From positions 1 through 39,943 of the forward strand of contig CAYVUV010000361.1 in the NCBI GenBank assembly GCA_964455095.1: a DNA stretch of 39,943 nucleotides, read 5' to 3'. This document shows positions 16,701 through 24,392 of this stretch, piece after piece; the first letter of the stretch is position 1; every line of letters starts with the position of its first letter. Source of the stretch: CAYVUV01 sp964455095 (GTDB taxonomy: Bacteria > Desulfobacterota > Binatia > HRBIN30 > CADEER01). The position numbers and the translations under genes were made by a program. The notes beneath the pieces are model-generated. The model was not told the DNA's origin. It ran no database searches and saw only the letters and a list, made by a program, of their open reading frames with translations.

Positions 16701-17399
16701 ATGAGGGACTTTCGCTGGAAAGAGTTGGGTTTATCGGCCCTGCTCGTTGCGTTGAACGTTGCCATCGCGGTGCGGTTCGTCGGTGATGCGGACATGCCGT
16801 TCAGCTGGCAGGCGTTCGCGCAGGTGTACGATCCAGGCCCGGGCGGCATGCGCGGCCCTGACGGCGACGGGGACGGTGTGGCGGATTTCTTCGATCCCGA
16901 GCCCTCCGTGTTCAGTCCGTCCGGGTGCTTCTACAGCAAAGACACGGGACGCATCTTTACGTCCGGTGCGAAGGTGAGCGTCTCGGGCGTCGGCTCGTTG
17001 ATCAGCGACGGGTCGACCGACGGTTGTTTCCAGTACATCGCGACAATGGCGGGTGTCGTCACCATCAGCGTCGTCGACGTTCCGGCGCGGTGTGCGCTCG
17101 ACGCCGACTGTCCGTTCATGGCCGGCCCCTTTAACCCGCCCGGCGGCGGTCCCACCACGCTCGGCAACCCGCGCGATCCGGGCGACCCGACGATCCTGAC
17201 GGCGGCTGGTTGCACGCCCGCGTTCCAACAGATCAACCTGCTCGACACCTCGTTCGGTGTCTTCTACAACAACATCGCCCTCGTCTGCCCGGTGGCCGCG
17301 GCGCCGGTCCTGTCGACGTGGGGTTGGATGCTCGGCGCCGCGCTCCTCCTGGCCATCGGCTTCTGGAGCTTGCAGCGGCGGCGCGAGTCGACTCTGTAA
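16701..17399 (+). CDS. Exported IPTL-CTERM-type surface protein
   Basis: 232 aa from the ATG at 16701, preceded by AAGGAG (16689-16694). The larger frame upstream of it is not needed. The N-terminus has a hydrophobic signal segment (residues 11-28). An acidic DGDGDGVADFFDPEP stretch (about 55-70) resembles a thrombospondin-type-3 calcium loop. The middle has six or so cysteines (GCFYSK, DGCFQY, RCALDADC, GCTPAF, LVCPVA) that may pair. The end, APVLSTWGWMLGAALLLAIGFWSL then RRRES, fits the IPTLxxWG-CTERM class: small-Pro/Leu-x-x-Trp-Gly, one span, basic tail. Such proteins are exported and processed by an exosortase (XrtH is the cognate type). It directly follows the GT-C operon, so it could be a glycosylated substrate. 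The function of the mature part is unknown. Confidence 0.75.
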   Translation: MRDFRWKELGLSALLVALNVAIAVRFVGDADMPFSWQAFAQVYDPGPGGMRGPDGDGDGVADFFDPEPSVFSPSGCFYSKDTGRIFTSGAKVSVSGVGSLISDGSTDGCFQYIATMAGVVTISVVDVPARCALDADCPFMAGPFNPPGGGPTTLGNPRDPGDPTILTAAGCTPAFQQINLLDTSFGVFYNNIALVCPVAAAPVLSTWGWMLGAALLLAIGFWSLQRRRESTL

Positions 17400-17420
17400 G
17401 CTCGACGTGCTCTCCAGGCA

Positions 17421-17457
17421 CAAAGGGCCGGCGCGATTTCCTCGCGCCGGCCCTTTG
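17421..17457. terminator. Bidirectional intrinsic terminator
   Basis: A perfect 16-bp stem, CAAAGGGCCGGCGCGA paired with 17442-17457, has a five-base loop (17437-17441). It contains AAA on one side and TTTG on the other, and the plus strand continues TCGTTTC. It sits between the convergent CTERM (+) and pilX (-) genes and can end both transcripts. Confidence 0.85.
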
Positions 17458-17500
17458 TCGTTTCTGGTCTCCCTTGGAGACTTCCGATGCCGTCTGCTGC

Positions 17501-19570
17501 CTACTTGAAGTCCTCGGTGAACAGCACCTGTTGGACGTACACGAAACGCGGCGTCAACGGCGGCAGGTTCGCTGCATTGTTGAAGGCCGGGTCGAAGTTC
17601 CAGGCGCGGTTGGGGGCGTTGTAGATGTTGCAGTTGGTCGGGGTGCCACACGCGGCGCCGACGCAATCGCCGCCGGTGTTGCACCAGAGTCCATCGACGT
17701 GCTCCGGCGTGCCAAGAGAAACAAACGATCCCTGGTAGGTGAACTGAATTCCGGCCCAATCCTCGTGGAATCGAGGATAGTTCTCCAAGCCGCCGTTGTA
17801 GTTGCCCGGTGGTGTGCCGGCGGGGTTGGTCGTGTCGACGCCGCCGAGAAAGGCGGCGTTCACGGTGGTGGCCGTTGCGTCGCGGACAGCGTTGTTCAGC
17901 CCCACGATGCTTTGGGCGTCGTTGCGGGTGCAAGGGTTTGCACAGCCGGCCAGCCAGTAGTTGTTCGACAGGATGTTCACGCTATCGCCGATCAGCGACG
18001 CCGGTTGGCGCGGGGCGGTAGTGTTATAGTTGCCCAGTATGTACAACGCCTGATCGCTGACCACGGTGATCCCCGTCGGGTCGGGAGTGGCGTTGATCCC
18101 ACCGGGAATCGACGTGAGGTCGGCCGAGCCGAAGATGCGAACGCCGTAGTTGTTCTGGCCTGCCGAGTTTGGCCCCTGCACGGTGGCGAAGATGACGATA
18201 CCGCCCTCGTCGTAGTCGGTGTTCAGAAAGAATGGGCTGCCGTGGTTCTTGTTCCAGACCAACAGATCGCGGATGTTGATGTTGAGCAGCAGCATCCAGG
18301 CCTTTTCGCGGTGGTTGTAGAAGCCGCCACGCCGGAAGTCTCGCGCCAGGGGCAGATCGGCGAACATGCTGCTCGAATAGATCCGGTTTGCGGTGAGAAA
18401 ATCCGGGTTGTAGCAGGTGCGGTTGGTGTTGTCGGCGCAGTCCGTCGGCACTGCGGTCATGAAGATCGGATAAGTGCCGATCAGGCTGCTGGGGCCGCCA
18501 GGGCTGAGGATGTTCGGACCGGCGTTGAAAATCGCATCGCGCATGAAAGTATCGAGCTGGGCGGTGAGCCCGACGTTGATCGTTCCGTCCTTGTCTTGCA
18601 CCTCGATGCTCGGATTGATCCCTGTGACATTGAGCACGATGCGAAGGTCGGCCGCGTCCCAGTAGATGCCGCTGCCGCGCGCGATGATGTCGGGCTGCGG
18701 GATGGCGATGCTCTCGACCCGCGACAGCATGGTGCCGAGCCACTGGGAGAGCTCGGAGGGCGGCACGAGCCGTGTGGCGGAGGTCGGGTACGGTATGGCC
18801 TTGGGATCGAGGTCGCCATACGGAGAGACCACGTCCTTGAACATATCGACGTTGACCGCCGCGGTGCCGGCTTCGGACGCGCGCTTGCGCCCGCGGTAGA
18901 TGTCTCCCCCCGCGGTGACCTGGACACCGACGGCGGGGTTGGGGGGGGCCGCCGGCAGATCGGAGATGTTCAAGACGCCTCCTGCGCCACCCAGGTAGAG
19001 GTTCTTGTTGGTGTGCACGCGGCCGTTCAGCGTCATGGTCGCACCGGGCGCGATCTCGAGATCGTTGGCGTAGAAGGCGACGAACTGAAACAGCGGAATG
19101 TATCCGACGAGAAACTCGGCGCCGACCGACGCTTCGACGTTGCCGCCTGCGTCGATGGCTTGCGACTTGACCGTGTAGTTGTACTGCTGCTCGTTGAGCC
19201 CGGCGAAGACCTGGCCGGAGGGGATGGTCACGTTGCGCGGGCAGGGCGGCTGGGCACAGCCGGTTGCCATCCAGGACGCGGCGTGCAGCTGGTAGTGGAC
19301 CTCCCGGTCTCCGATGTCGTACTCCTTCGCGTCGAAGTCGCTTCCGCTCGGCACCCGGTAGCCCAGGAAGATCTGGCGATACGTCGCCATGCCCTTGTTA
19401 AGACCCGATTCCGCCGCGTAGAAGCCGGTGGCCGTATCGCCGTAGGCGCCGCGCAGTTGGGTATCGGAGTTGACGTTCACTGCCAACGTCACTGCGAGCG
19501 TCATCATCAGCGCCAGCATGATGATGACGCCGATCAGCGCCATCCCACGTTCACTGCGGCTGGTCTTCAT
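17501..19570 (-). CDS. pilX: Large PilX-type minor pilin with DUF4900 domain
   Basis: 689 aa, far longer than the roughly 200 aa of Pseudomonas PilX. The N-terminus has the PilX pattern, a short basic leader then GMALIGVIIMLALMMTLAV (about 9-27), which packs like a pilin helix though the cleavage motif is not canonical class III. Downstream TATGFYAAESGLNKG is typical of PilX proteins. Residues about 160-260 contain FVAFYANDLEIAPGATMTLNG and HTNKNLYLGG, matching DUF4900. The rest (260-689) is Gly/Asn/Asp-rich, beta-like, with paired cysteines (CADNTNRTC, CANPCTRND). It would cap or initiate a type IV pilus. It is the fourth gene of the operon, nine bases after pilW. A G8 tract (18941-18948) lies within it. 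Confidence 0.87.
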   Translation of the reverse strand: MKTSRSERGMALIGVIIMLALMMTLAVTLAVNVNSDTQLRGAYGDTATGFYAAESGLNKGMATYRQIFLGYRVPSGSDFDAKEYDIGDREVHYQLHAASWMATGCAQPPCPRNVTIPSGQVFAGLNEQQYNYTVKSQAIDAGGNVEASVGAEFLVGYIPLFQFVAFYANDLEIAPGATMTLNGRVHTNKNLYLGGAGGVLNISDLPAAPPNPAVGVQVTAGGDIYRGRKRASEAGTAAVNVDMFKDVVSPYGDLDPKAIPYPTSATRLVPPSELSQWLGTMLSRVESIAIPQPDIIARGSGIYWDAADLRIVLNVTGINPSIEVQDKDGTINVGLTAQLDTFMRDAIFNAGPNILSPGGPSSLIGTYPIFMTAVPTDCADNTNRTCYNPDFLTANRIYSSSMFADLPLARDFRRGGFYNHREKAWMLLLNINIRDLLVWNKNHGSPFFLNTDYDEGGIVIFATVQGPNSAGQNNYGVRIFGSADLTSIPGGINATPDPTGITVVSDQALYILGNYNTTAPRQPASLIGDSVNILSNNYWLAGCANPCTRNDAQSIVGLNNAVRDATATTVNAAFLGGVDTTNPAGTPPGNYNGGLENYPRFHEDWAGIQFTYQGSFVSLGTPEHVDGLWCNTGGDCVGAACGTPTNCNIYNAPNRAWNFDPAFNNAANLPPLTPRFVYVQQVLFTEDFK

Positions 19571-19579
19571 CGGAGCACC

Positions 19580-20473
19580 TCAACGCGGAAGGAGATTGCG
19601 CGGCTTGACGCCGATGCGCATCGTCGTGCGGAAGTAGTCGCCCTGCTCATCCTTCAGCTCCGAACGCGCGGTGACGGTCAGGAACACCTGCTCGACGAGG
19701 CGCCACTCCGGGTTGTCGTCGTCGTCGTCATTGGGAAGGTCGACGGTGTCGCACGGTGGGCAGTCGCGATTCAGCATGTACTCGATGTCGAGCTTCTCGA
19801 TGCCGACGGCGAAGGACTGCGGAGTCGCGTCACCGATCTGTACCTTGAGCACGGGCATGACGACGCCGCGCGACGTAGTGAAGTTGTCCAAAAAGAAGCG
19901 CCGTTCGTCGATGGCGTACACGCCGCTGTTCTCCGGGTAGTCGACAGCGAACGTATGATTGCGGCCGAGGGTGTTGGTGGTGGTGTCGACGCTGGTGATG
20001 GTGAAGTACTCGCCTGTGCCGGTGGAGGGATTGTGGATGAAGGCGCGCCCGTTGGCCTTGAAGCCTTCGGCGAGTTGCACTTGCACGGTGGTGCCGGACA
20101 TGGGGGTCGTGACACCCAGTGGTGTGGTGCTGCGCACGCAGGACAGGTCGGGGCGGGTGAGGCCGGTGCGCGTGGTGATCTCGTCACTCTCGTCGTCGTC
20201 GCTGCCCTCGAGCGAGATGAACTGACCCGTCACGGGCAGGCAAGCACCTCCCAACCGCAGGTCGCGGATGATGAGATCGGCGACTGAGCGCGCGGCCTGG
20301 TTGGTTTCGATCTCGATGTTCTGGCGGCGCATGTGTTGTTTGGTGGCGAGGAAGAGACCCGAGGTGGCCGCCATTGCGAGCCCCATCATGGTCACGCTGG
20401 CGAGGAGCTCGATGCTCGAGAATCCGGCTGCGTTAGCGCTTGATGGCCGTGTAGATCGTCTGCAAGGAGACAT
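19580..20473 (-). CDS. pilW: PilW-type prepilin
   Basis: 297 aa. A 16-residue basic leader precedes GFSSIELLASVTMMGLAMAA, a type IV prepilin signal: Gly at -1, Phe at +1, Glu at +5 and a hydrophobic helix. A VADLIIRDLRLGGACLP segment follows, a common feature of PilW, then beta-rich sequence with a Cys pair (GACLP, LSCVR) and an acidic run PNDDDDDNPEW. Minor pilins such as PilW prime type IV pilus assembly. The ATG at 20473 is preceded by a strong GGGGGGAAGAAG site and overlaps pilV by 41 bases, so translation is coupled. A (GTC)n repeat encodes the Asp run. Confidence 0.88.
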   Translation of the reverse strand: MSPCRRSTRPSSANAAGFSSIELLASVTMMGLAMAATSGLFLATKQHMRRQNIEIETNQAARSVADLIIRDLRLGGACLPVTGQFISLEGSDDDESDEITTRTGLTRPDLSCVRSTTPLGVTTPMSGTTVQVQLAEGFKANGRAFIHNPSTGTGEYFTITSVDTTTNTLGRNHTFAVDYPENSGVYAIDERRFFLDNFTTSRGVVMPVLKVQIGDATPQSFAVGIEKLDIEYMLNRDCPPCDTVDLPNDDDDDNPEWRLVEQVFLTVTARSELKDEQGDYFRTTMRIGVKPRNLLPR

Positions 20474-20828
20474 TCTTCTTCCCCCCGGGCTCGGCCCAGC
20501 TGATCTTGACTTTGATGCTCTTCATGAGTGGTCCGGGATCGCCGGCCTTGACCGTCGTGATGAGCGAGTACTTCTGCCCCTCGACGGTCTTGTTCTTCTC
20601 TCGCGACGCGAGGTCGTCGTACTCCAACATGCGCAGGTCCTCGAGCTCCTGCACCCCGAGCGTGTAGGCGTCGGTGTAGCGTTGGTTGGTCGCGCTCGTG
20701 CGCACCTGATGGACCATGAACTGGCCCATGGTTCCCATGGCGAGCGCGAAGAGGCCCAGCGCGACAATCGTCTCGATCAGCGAGACGCCGGCTTGGCCTC
20801 TCAGACAACTGCGGCGGTCAGCTGTCAT
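20433..20828 (-). CDS. pilV: PilV-type prepilin
   Basis: 131 aa. The leader (about 13 residues) ends in Gly and is followed by VSLIETIVALGLFALAMGT, with Glu at the +5 position expected for prepilin peptidase substrates. The short globular part has LGVQELEDLRMLEYDDLAS and ends in KKNVSLQTIYTAIKR, typical of PilV/minor pilin 'type II secretion pseudopilin' families. It would sit in the tip complex with PilW, PilX and FimT-like proteins. It overlaps the upstream gene by 11 bases and pilW by 41, a tight operon. Whether it belongs to a pilus or a type II secretion pseudopilus cannot be decided without the motor genes, which are absent from the window. Confidence 0.87.
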   Translation of the reverse strand: MTADRRSCLRGQAGVSLIETIVALGLFALAMGTMGQFMVHQVRTSATNQRYTDAYTLGVQELEDLRMLEYDDLASREKNKTVEGQKYSLITTVKAGDPGPLMKSIKVKISWAEPGGKKNVSLQTIYTAIKR

Positions 20829-21300
20829 AGTACACCTGGCCGGAGGGCCAGACGGTCACCTTGTGTTCCGCGTTGAACTTGGTGTCCTTGACGGTCAGTG
20901 TGAGGTACGAGCCGCTGGGGAAGGAGGTGACCATCATGCCGCGCGTATTGAATTCCAGCGTGGTGGGCGACAGCGTGACGGTGATGTAGCTGGGTAGTTG
21001 GACGGTCTTGGCCGTGCTGTCGTACGACCACACGCCCCCGACCTCCTCGTACCGCTGAACCTCGTACAGATTCGTTTCCTTCCGCTCCATGACGTAGTGC
21101 GTCCCGCTGGTGATCGCGCGCGCGCGGGCGTAGCGGATGTCGGCGATGATCGTGGTGACGGCGTTGTTGAGGTCTTGCCGTCGGGTATCGAGATGAGGGA
21201 TGCCGGCGGCGGCGAGGACTCCGAAGATCGCCATGGTCGTCAGCAGCTCCAACAGGCTGTATCCCAACTGGCTTGCGAGACCACGTGCGTTTTTCCTCAT
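20818..21300 (-). CDS. GspH/FimT-type prepilin
   Basis: 160 aa. The signal is LGYSLLELLTTMAIFGVLAAAGIP, with Gly at -1, Tyr at +1 and Glu at +5. The body is the GspH/FimT fold: ADIRYARARAITSGTHYVM, then strands VTLSPTTLEFNTRGM and VTVWPSGQVYYDS at the end. FimT/GspH proteins are minor pseudopilins of type IV pili or type II secretion. It is the first gene of the four-gene minus-strand operon, followed by pilV with an 11-base overlap. ATG 21300 is the only convincing start. FimT homologues can bind DNA during natural transformation in some bacteria; nothing here tests that. Confidence 0.87.
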   Translation of the reverse strand: MRKNARGLASQLGYSLLELLTTMAIFGVLAAAGIPHLDTRRQDLNNAVTTIIADIRYARARAITSGTHYVMERKETNLYEVQRYEEVGGVWSYDSTAKTVQLPSYITVTLSPTTLEFNTRGMMVTSFPSGSYLTLTVKDTKFNAEHKVTVWPSGQVYYDS

Positions 21301-21531
21301 TGCTCGAACCCTCTCGGCGCAGTGCGCCCCGCGCGCCCGAATGCGCCTCCCAATCCGCTGTGCAAGGGATGGACCATAGGAGCGGCAAGGTGCCTGTGCG
21401 GAATGCCGGGTATTGCGCCTCGAAGGGCGGAAACCTGCCCGACGTAAAAGTAACGCGGGGTTACGGCCTCCGGATGCGGAGGCGGGTGGCCGGTGCCGGC
21501 GGGGTGGCCCGCTATAGCCTCGTCCGGCTCA
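21301..21531. other. Intergenic region upstream of the minor-pilin operon
   Basis: The 231 bases between the HNH gene stop and fimT/gspH hold no convincing gene. A small dyad GTAAC-GCGGG-GTTAC (21449-21463) is present. I looked on the minus strand for a cyclic di-GMP (GEMM) riboswitch, which often precedes pilin genes, and for sigma-54 -24/-12 boxes. Neither fits well. Confidence 0.5.
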
Positions 21532-21861
21532 TCACTCTTTGCGACCGCTCAGGTAGTCGGCCAGGATCTCGCGACTGTGCTCGTCCTCGTGGCAGTAGGC
21601 GCACAGATTCTCCCAGTTGCTCCCGTCGGGCGGGTTGTTGTTGTGGTTGCCGTCCCGGTGGTGAACGGTCAGCAAGTGGAGGTTTGAAGTGTCGAACTCC
21701 CGGGCGCATTTGGCACAGATCCACCCGTGCAGGGCGAGGGACCGCTCGCGATAGGTCTGGCTGCGGGCCGCGGCGGCCGCACGCGCTTCGCGCACCAAAT
21801 CACCAGCGTCGACAGTCGGACGGTTGCGTCGGGGCTTTGACGGACGAAAGCTCCGGGTCAT
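21532..21861 (-). CDS. YajD-type HNH nuclease
   Basis: 109 aa from ATG 21861, which has AGGA eight bases upstream. A basic, Arg-rich N-terminus leads to the HNH/zinc core: CAKC (about 49-52), LLTVHHRDGNHNNNP with His67-His68, Asn around 75, then NLCAYCHEDEHSR. The two CxxC pairs bind a structural zinc while HH and the downstream N/H bind the catalytic metal. This arrangement is typical of YajD-like HNH proteins, small endonucleases of uncertain role. It is the third gene of ligA-acyP-hnh, with a 61-base gap after acyP. The link to DNA ligase is suggestive only. Confidence 0.85.
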   Translation of the reverse strand: MTRSFRPSKPRRNRPTVDAGDLVREARAAAAARSQTYRERSLALHGWICAKCAREFDTSNLHLLTVHHRDGNHNNNPPDGSNWENLCAYCHEDEHSREILADYLSGRKE

Positions 21862-21922
21862 CGCGCACGTCCTGCGGCCTGCGGAGAAAGGGCGCCGCGT
21901 TCGACCGATTGGCGCATGCGAC

Positions 21923-22228
21923 CTACCCGCGCACCTGGAATCCCTCGAGGCATTCGCCTTCGAGGGGCAGGCCGACGTGATCGACTGCGGTGACGCGCGC
22001 AGACGGCGGACCCCGGCGGCACCACTCGACGAGCTCGCGCACCCGTTCGACTGGTCCTTCGGCGACGATCTCGACTCGCCCTTCGAGTGTGTTGCGGGCC
22101 CAACCGCGCAGGCCGAGCCGCCGGCCGGCTTCGACGGTGGCATAGCGGAAGCCGACGCCCTGGACGCGCCCGGAGACCAGAATGCGCTGGCGAACGGGCT
22201 GCGGCTCCTTCGATTGCTCACTGGCCAT
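21923..22228 (-). CDS. acyP: Acylphosphatase
   Basis: 101 aa, slightly longer than the usual 90. Signature 1 is VSGRVQGVGFRY with catalytic Arg28; signature 2 is GWARNTLEGRVEIVAEG with catalytic Asn46. The remainder has the alpha-beta sandwich pattern ending in FQVRG. It hydrolyses acyl phosphates such as carbamoyl- or acetyl-phosphate in the cytoplasm. It starts nine bases after the ligA stop on the same strand, so the two are co-transcribed. The first dozen residues are a polar extension not needed for the fold. Confidence 0.94.
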   Translation of the reverse strand: MASEQSKEPQPVRQRILVSGRVQGVGFRYATVEAGRRLGLRGWARNTLEGRVEIVAEGPVERVRELVEWCRRGPPSARVTAVDHVGLPLEGECLEGFQVRG

Positions 22229-22237
22229 GGTGCCCCA

Positions 22238-24283
22238 TCATCCGGCGAGCAGCCGATTCAACTCGTCCTCGTCGAGAACGGTGATCTCCAACTTGCGCGC
22301 CTTGTCGATCTTGGATCCCGGGTCGTCGCCGGCGACGACGAAATCGGTCTTCTTGCTGACGCTGGCGCTGACTTTGCCGCCCTTCGCTTCGATGCGGCGG
22401 ATCGCCTCGTCGCGCGCGATGGTCAACGTGCCCGTGATGACGAACGTCTTGCCCGCGAGCGGCCCCTCGCGCCGGGCAGGTCCCGGCGCTGGATAGTGCA
22501 GGCCGGCGGCGAGCAGGCGCTCGATGATCCGGCGGTTCTGCGGCACGGCGAAGAAGGCGTGCACCTCGCGCGCGGTCTCGGGGCCGATCTCGCGCACGGT
22601 GAGGAGCGCATCCTCGTCGGCCTGCTCCAGAGCCTCGACGCTGCCGAACTCCGCCGCGAGGAGCGCTGCGACGTGCTCGCCGACCTGGGGAATGCCGAGC
22701 CCGTTGATCAGTCGCGCGAGCGTGGTGTCCTTGCTGCGCTCGATCGCGGCGATGAGGTTCGCGGCCGATTTCTCCCCCATACGCCCGAGCGCCGCGAGCT
22801 GGTCGGCCGTCAGGTGGTAGAGATCGGAGACGTCCTTGACGAGGCCCTGCTCGACGAGCTGCTCGACCAGTTTGTCGCCCAGCCCGTCGATGTCGAGGGC
22901 ATGCTTCGAGGCGAAGTGCCGGATGACTTCCCGCTGCTTGGCCGGACACTGCATTCCCATGCACCGATAGGCCGCGGCGCCCTCTTCGCGGATGACCGGG
23001 CTCTGGCAGACCGGGCAGCGCTTGGGCATGGAAAACTTGCGCTCGCGGCCCGTGCGCCGCTCGCCGACGACGCCGACGACGTACGGGATGACGTCGCCGG
23101 CGCGTTCGATCAGGACGGTGTCGCCGATGCGGACGTCTTTGCGCTCGACCTCGTCCATGTTGTGCAGCGACGCGTTCGAGATGGTGACCCCGCCGACCGC
23201 GACCGGCTCGAGCTCCGCAATCGGGGTGATGACACCGGTGCGGCCGACCGATGGTGCGATGTTGCGCACGACGGTCGTCGCCTGCTGGGCCTTGAACTTG
23301 AACGCGATCGCCCAGCGCGGCGAGCGCGAGACTTCGCCCAGGCGCTGTTGCAAGTCGAGCCGATTGACCTTGGCGACGACGCCGTCGACTTCGTAGGGCA
23401 TGGTTGCGCGCTCGGCGGCGATCTCGCGGTGGAAGTCGACCACGGCCGCGGCATCGGAGCAGATGCGGTTGCGCGGGTTGACCTTGAGCCCCCAGGCGCG
23501 CAGCGCATCGAGGAACTCGGCGTGGGTATCGAACGACGCGCCCTCGATCTGTCCGGCGCTGTGCAGGAAGATGTCGAGCGGCCGCCGCGCCGTCATCTGC
23601 GCATCGAGTTGGCGCAACGAGCCGGCCGCGGCATTGCGGGGATTGGCGAACGGTGGCTCGCCGGCCTGTTCGCGCGCCCGGTTGAGCGCATCGAACGAGG
23701 CGCGCGGGAAGATGATCTCACCGCGGGCTTCGAGCCGTGTCGGCAGCGGGCGCACCCCCCGCCCACCGGAACGCAGCCGCAACGGGACGGCGCGAATGGT
23801 TTTGACATTAGCGGTGACGTTCTCGCCGTTGACCCCGTCGCCGCGCGTCGAAGCGACGGCCAGCTCGCCGTCGAGGTACACCAGCTCGATCGCCACGCCG
23901 TCGAGCTTGGGCTCGGCGACGTACTCGACCGGATCGTCCCGGCGCAGGGCGCGCCGCACGCGGGCGTCGAACTCCAGGAATTGCTCCGCGCTCATCGCGT
24001 TGTCGAGCGACAGCATCGGCAGGGTGTGGCGCACGGTCTCGAACTTGTCCGCCGGCGCGCCGCCGACTCGCTGCGTGGGCGAGCTGGCGCTGCGCAATTC
24101 GGGATGCTGTGTTTCGAGCTCGACCAGGCGGCGAAAGAGCCGATCGTACTCTTCGTCCGAGATGGTCGGGGCGTCATGCACGTAGTAACGCGCGTTGTGC
24201 GCCTCGATCTCCTGTCGCAGGCGCTCCACCTCTCGAATCACGCGCGCATCGGGGGCCGGCTTCCGGGACGACACGTCGACCAC
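22238..24283 (-). CDS. ligA: NAD+-dependent DNA ligase
   Basis: About 680 aa. It seals nicks in duplex DNA using NAD+. Domains in order: Ia with YYVHDAPTISDEEYD, adenylation domain with EPKLDGVA (catalytic Lys near 123) and TRGDGVNGENVT, OB fold, zinc finger CPVC...CMGMQCPAKQ, helix-hairpin-helix repeats with LINGLGIPQVGEHVA and VREIGPETA, and a C-terminal BRCT domain (GPLAGKTFVITGTL to LLAG). No ATG lies at the expected distance. GTG at 24283 or 24274 fits family N-termini best, whereas ATG 24364 would add 27 unlikely residues. Neither GTG has a strong ribosome site. It is divergent from the lipoprotein gene and heads ligA-acyP-hnh. Confidence 0.96.
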   Translation of the reverse strand: MVDVSSRKPAPDARVIREVERLRQEIEAHNARYYVHDAPTISDEEYDRLFRRLVELETQHPELRSASSPTQRVGGAPADKFETVRHTLPMLSLDNAMSAEQFLEFDARVRRALRRDDPVEYVAEPKLDGVAIELVYLDGELAVASTRGDGVNGENVTANVKTIRAVPLRLRSGGRGVRPLPTRLEARGEIIFPRASFDALNRAREQAGEPPFANPRNAAAGSLRQLDAQMTARRPLDIFLHSAGQIEGASFDTHAEFLDALRAWGLKVNPRNRICSDAAAVVDFHREIAAERATMPYEVDGVVAKVNRLDLQQRLGEVSRSPRWAIAFKFKAQQATTVVRNIAPSVGRTGVITPIAELEPVAVGGVTISNASLHNMDEVERKDVRIGDTVLIERAGDVIPYVVGVVGERRTGRERKFSMPKRCPVCQSPVIREEGAAAYRCMGMQCPAKQREVIRHFASKHALDIDGLGDKLVEQLVEQGLVKDVSDLYHLTADQLAALGRMGEKSAANLIAAIERSKDTTLARLINGLGIPQVGEHVAALLAAEFGSVEALEQADEDALLTVREIGPETAREVHAFFAVPQNRRIIERLLAAGLHYPAPGPARREGPLAGKTFVITGTLTIARDEAIRRIEAKGGKVSASVSKKTDFVVAGDDPGSKIDKARKLEITVLDEDELNRLLAG

Positions 24284-24392
24284 TATATCGCTCGCCGCGC
24301 GGCTCGGGCAATGTGCGGGCAAGTACCTTGACGTGCGCTCGAACGCTTGCGTATATGGCGGCATCCTGTGCGTCTGCGGGCTTTGGGGGGTG

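Noticed and set aside
17210..20287. A 1025-residue open frame on the plus strand opposite pilX and pilW
   Set aside because: It is an antisense shadow: the minus-strand genes have clear prepilin signals and DUF4900, while this translation is rich in Arg, Val and Ala with no recognisable domain. GC-rich genes often leave long open frames on the other strand.
21301..21531. A cyclic di-GMP (GEMM) riboswitch before the minor-pilin operon
   Set aside because: I compared the minus strand with the core; the essential GGCAAACC and GACGCAAAGCC pieces are not there.
21532..24283. ligA, acylphosphatase and HNH nuclease as a DNA-repair or defence system
   Set aside because: The three are co-oriented, but acylphosphatase has no known link to DNA and YajD-like HNH genes are widespread, so chance adjacency is the simpler reading.
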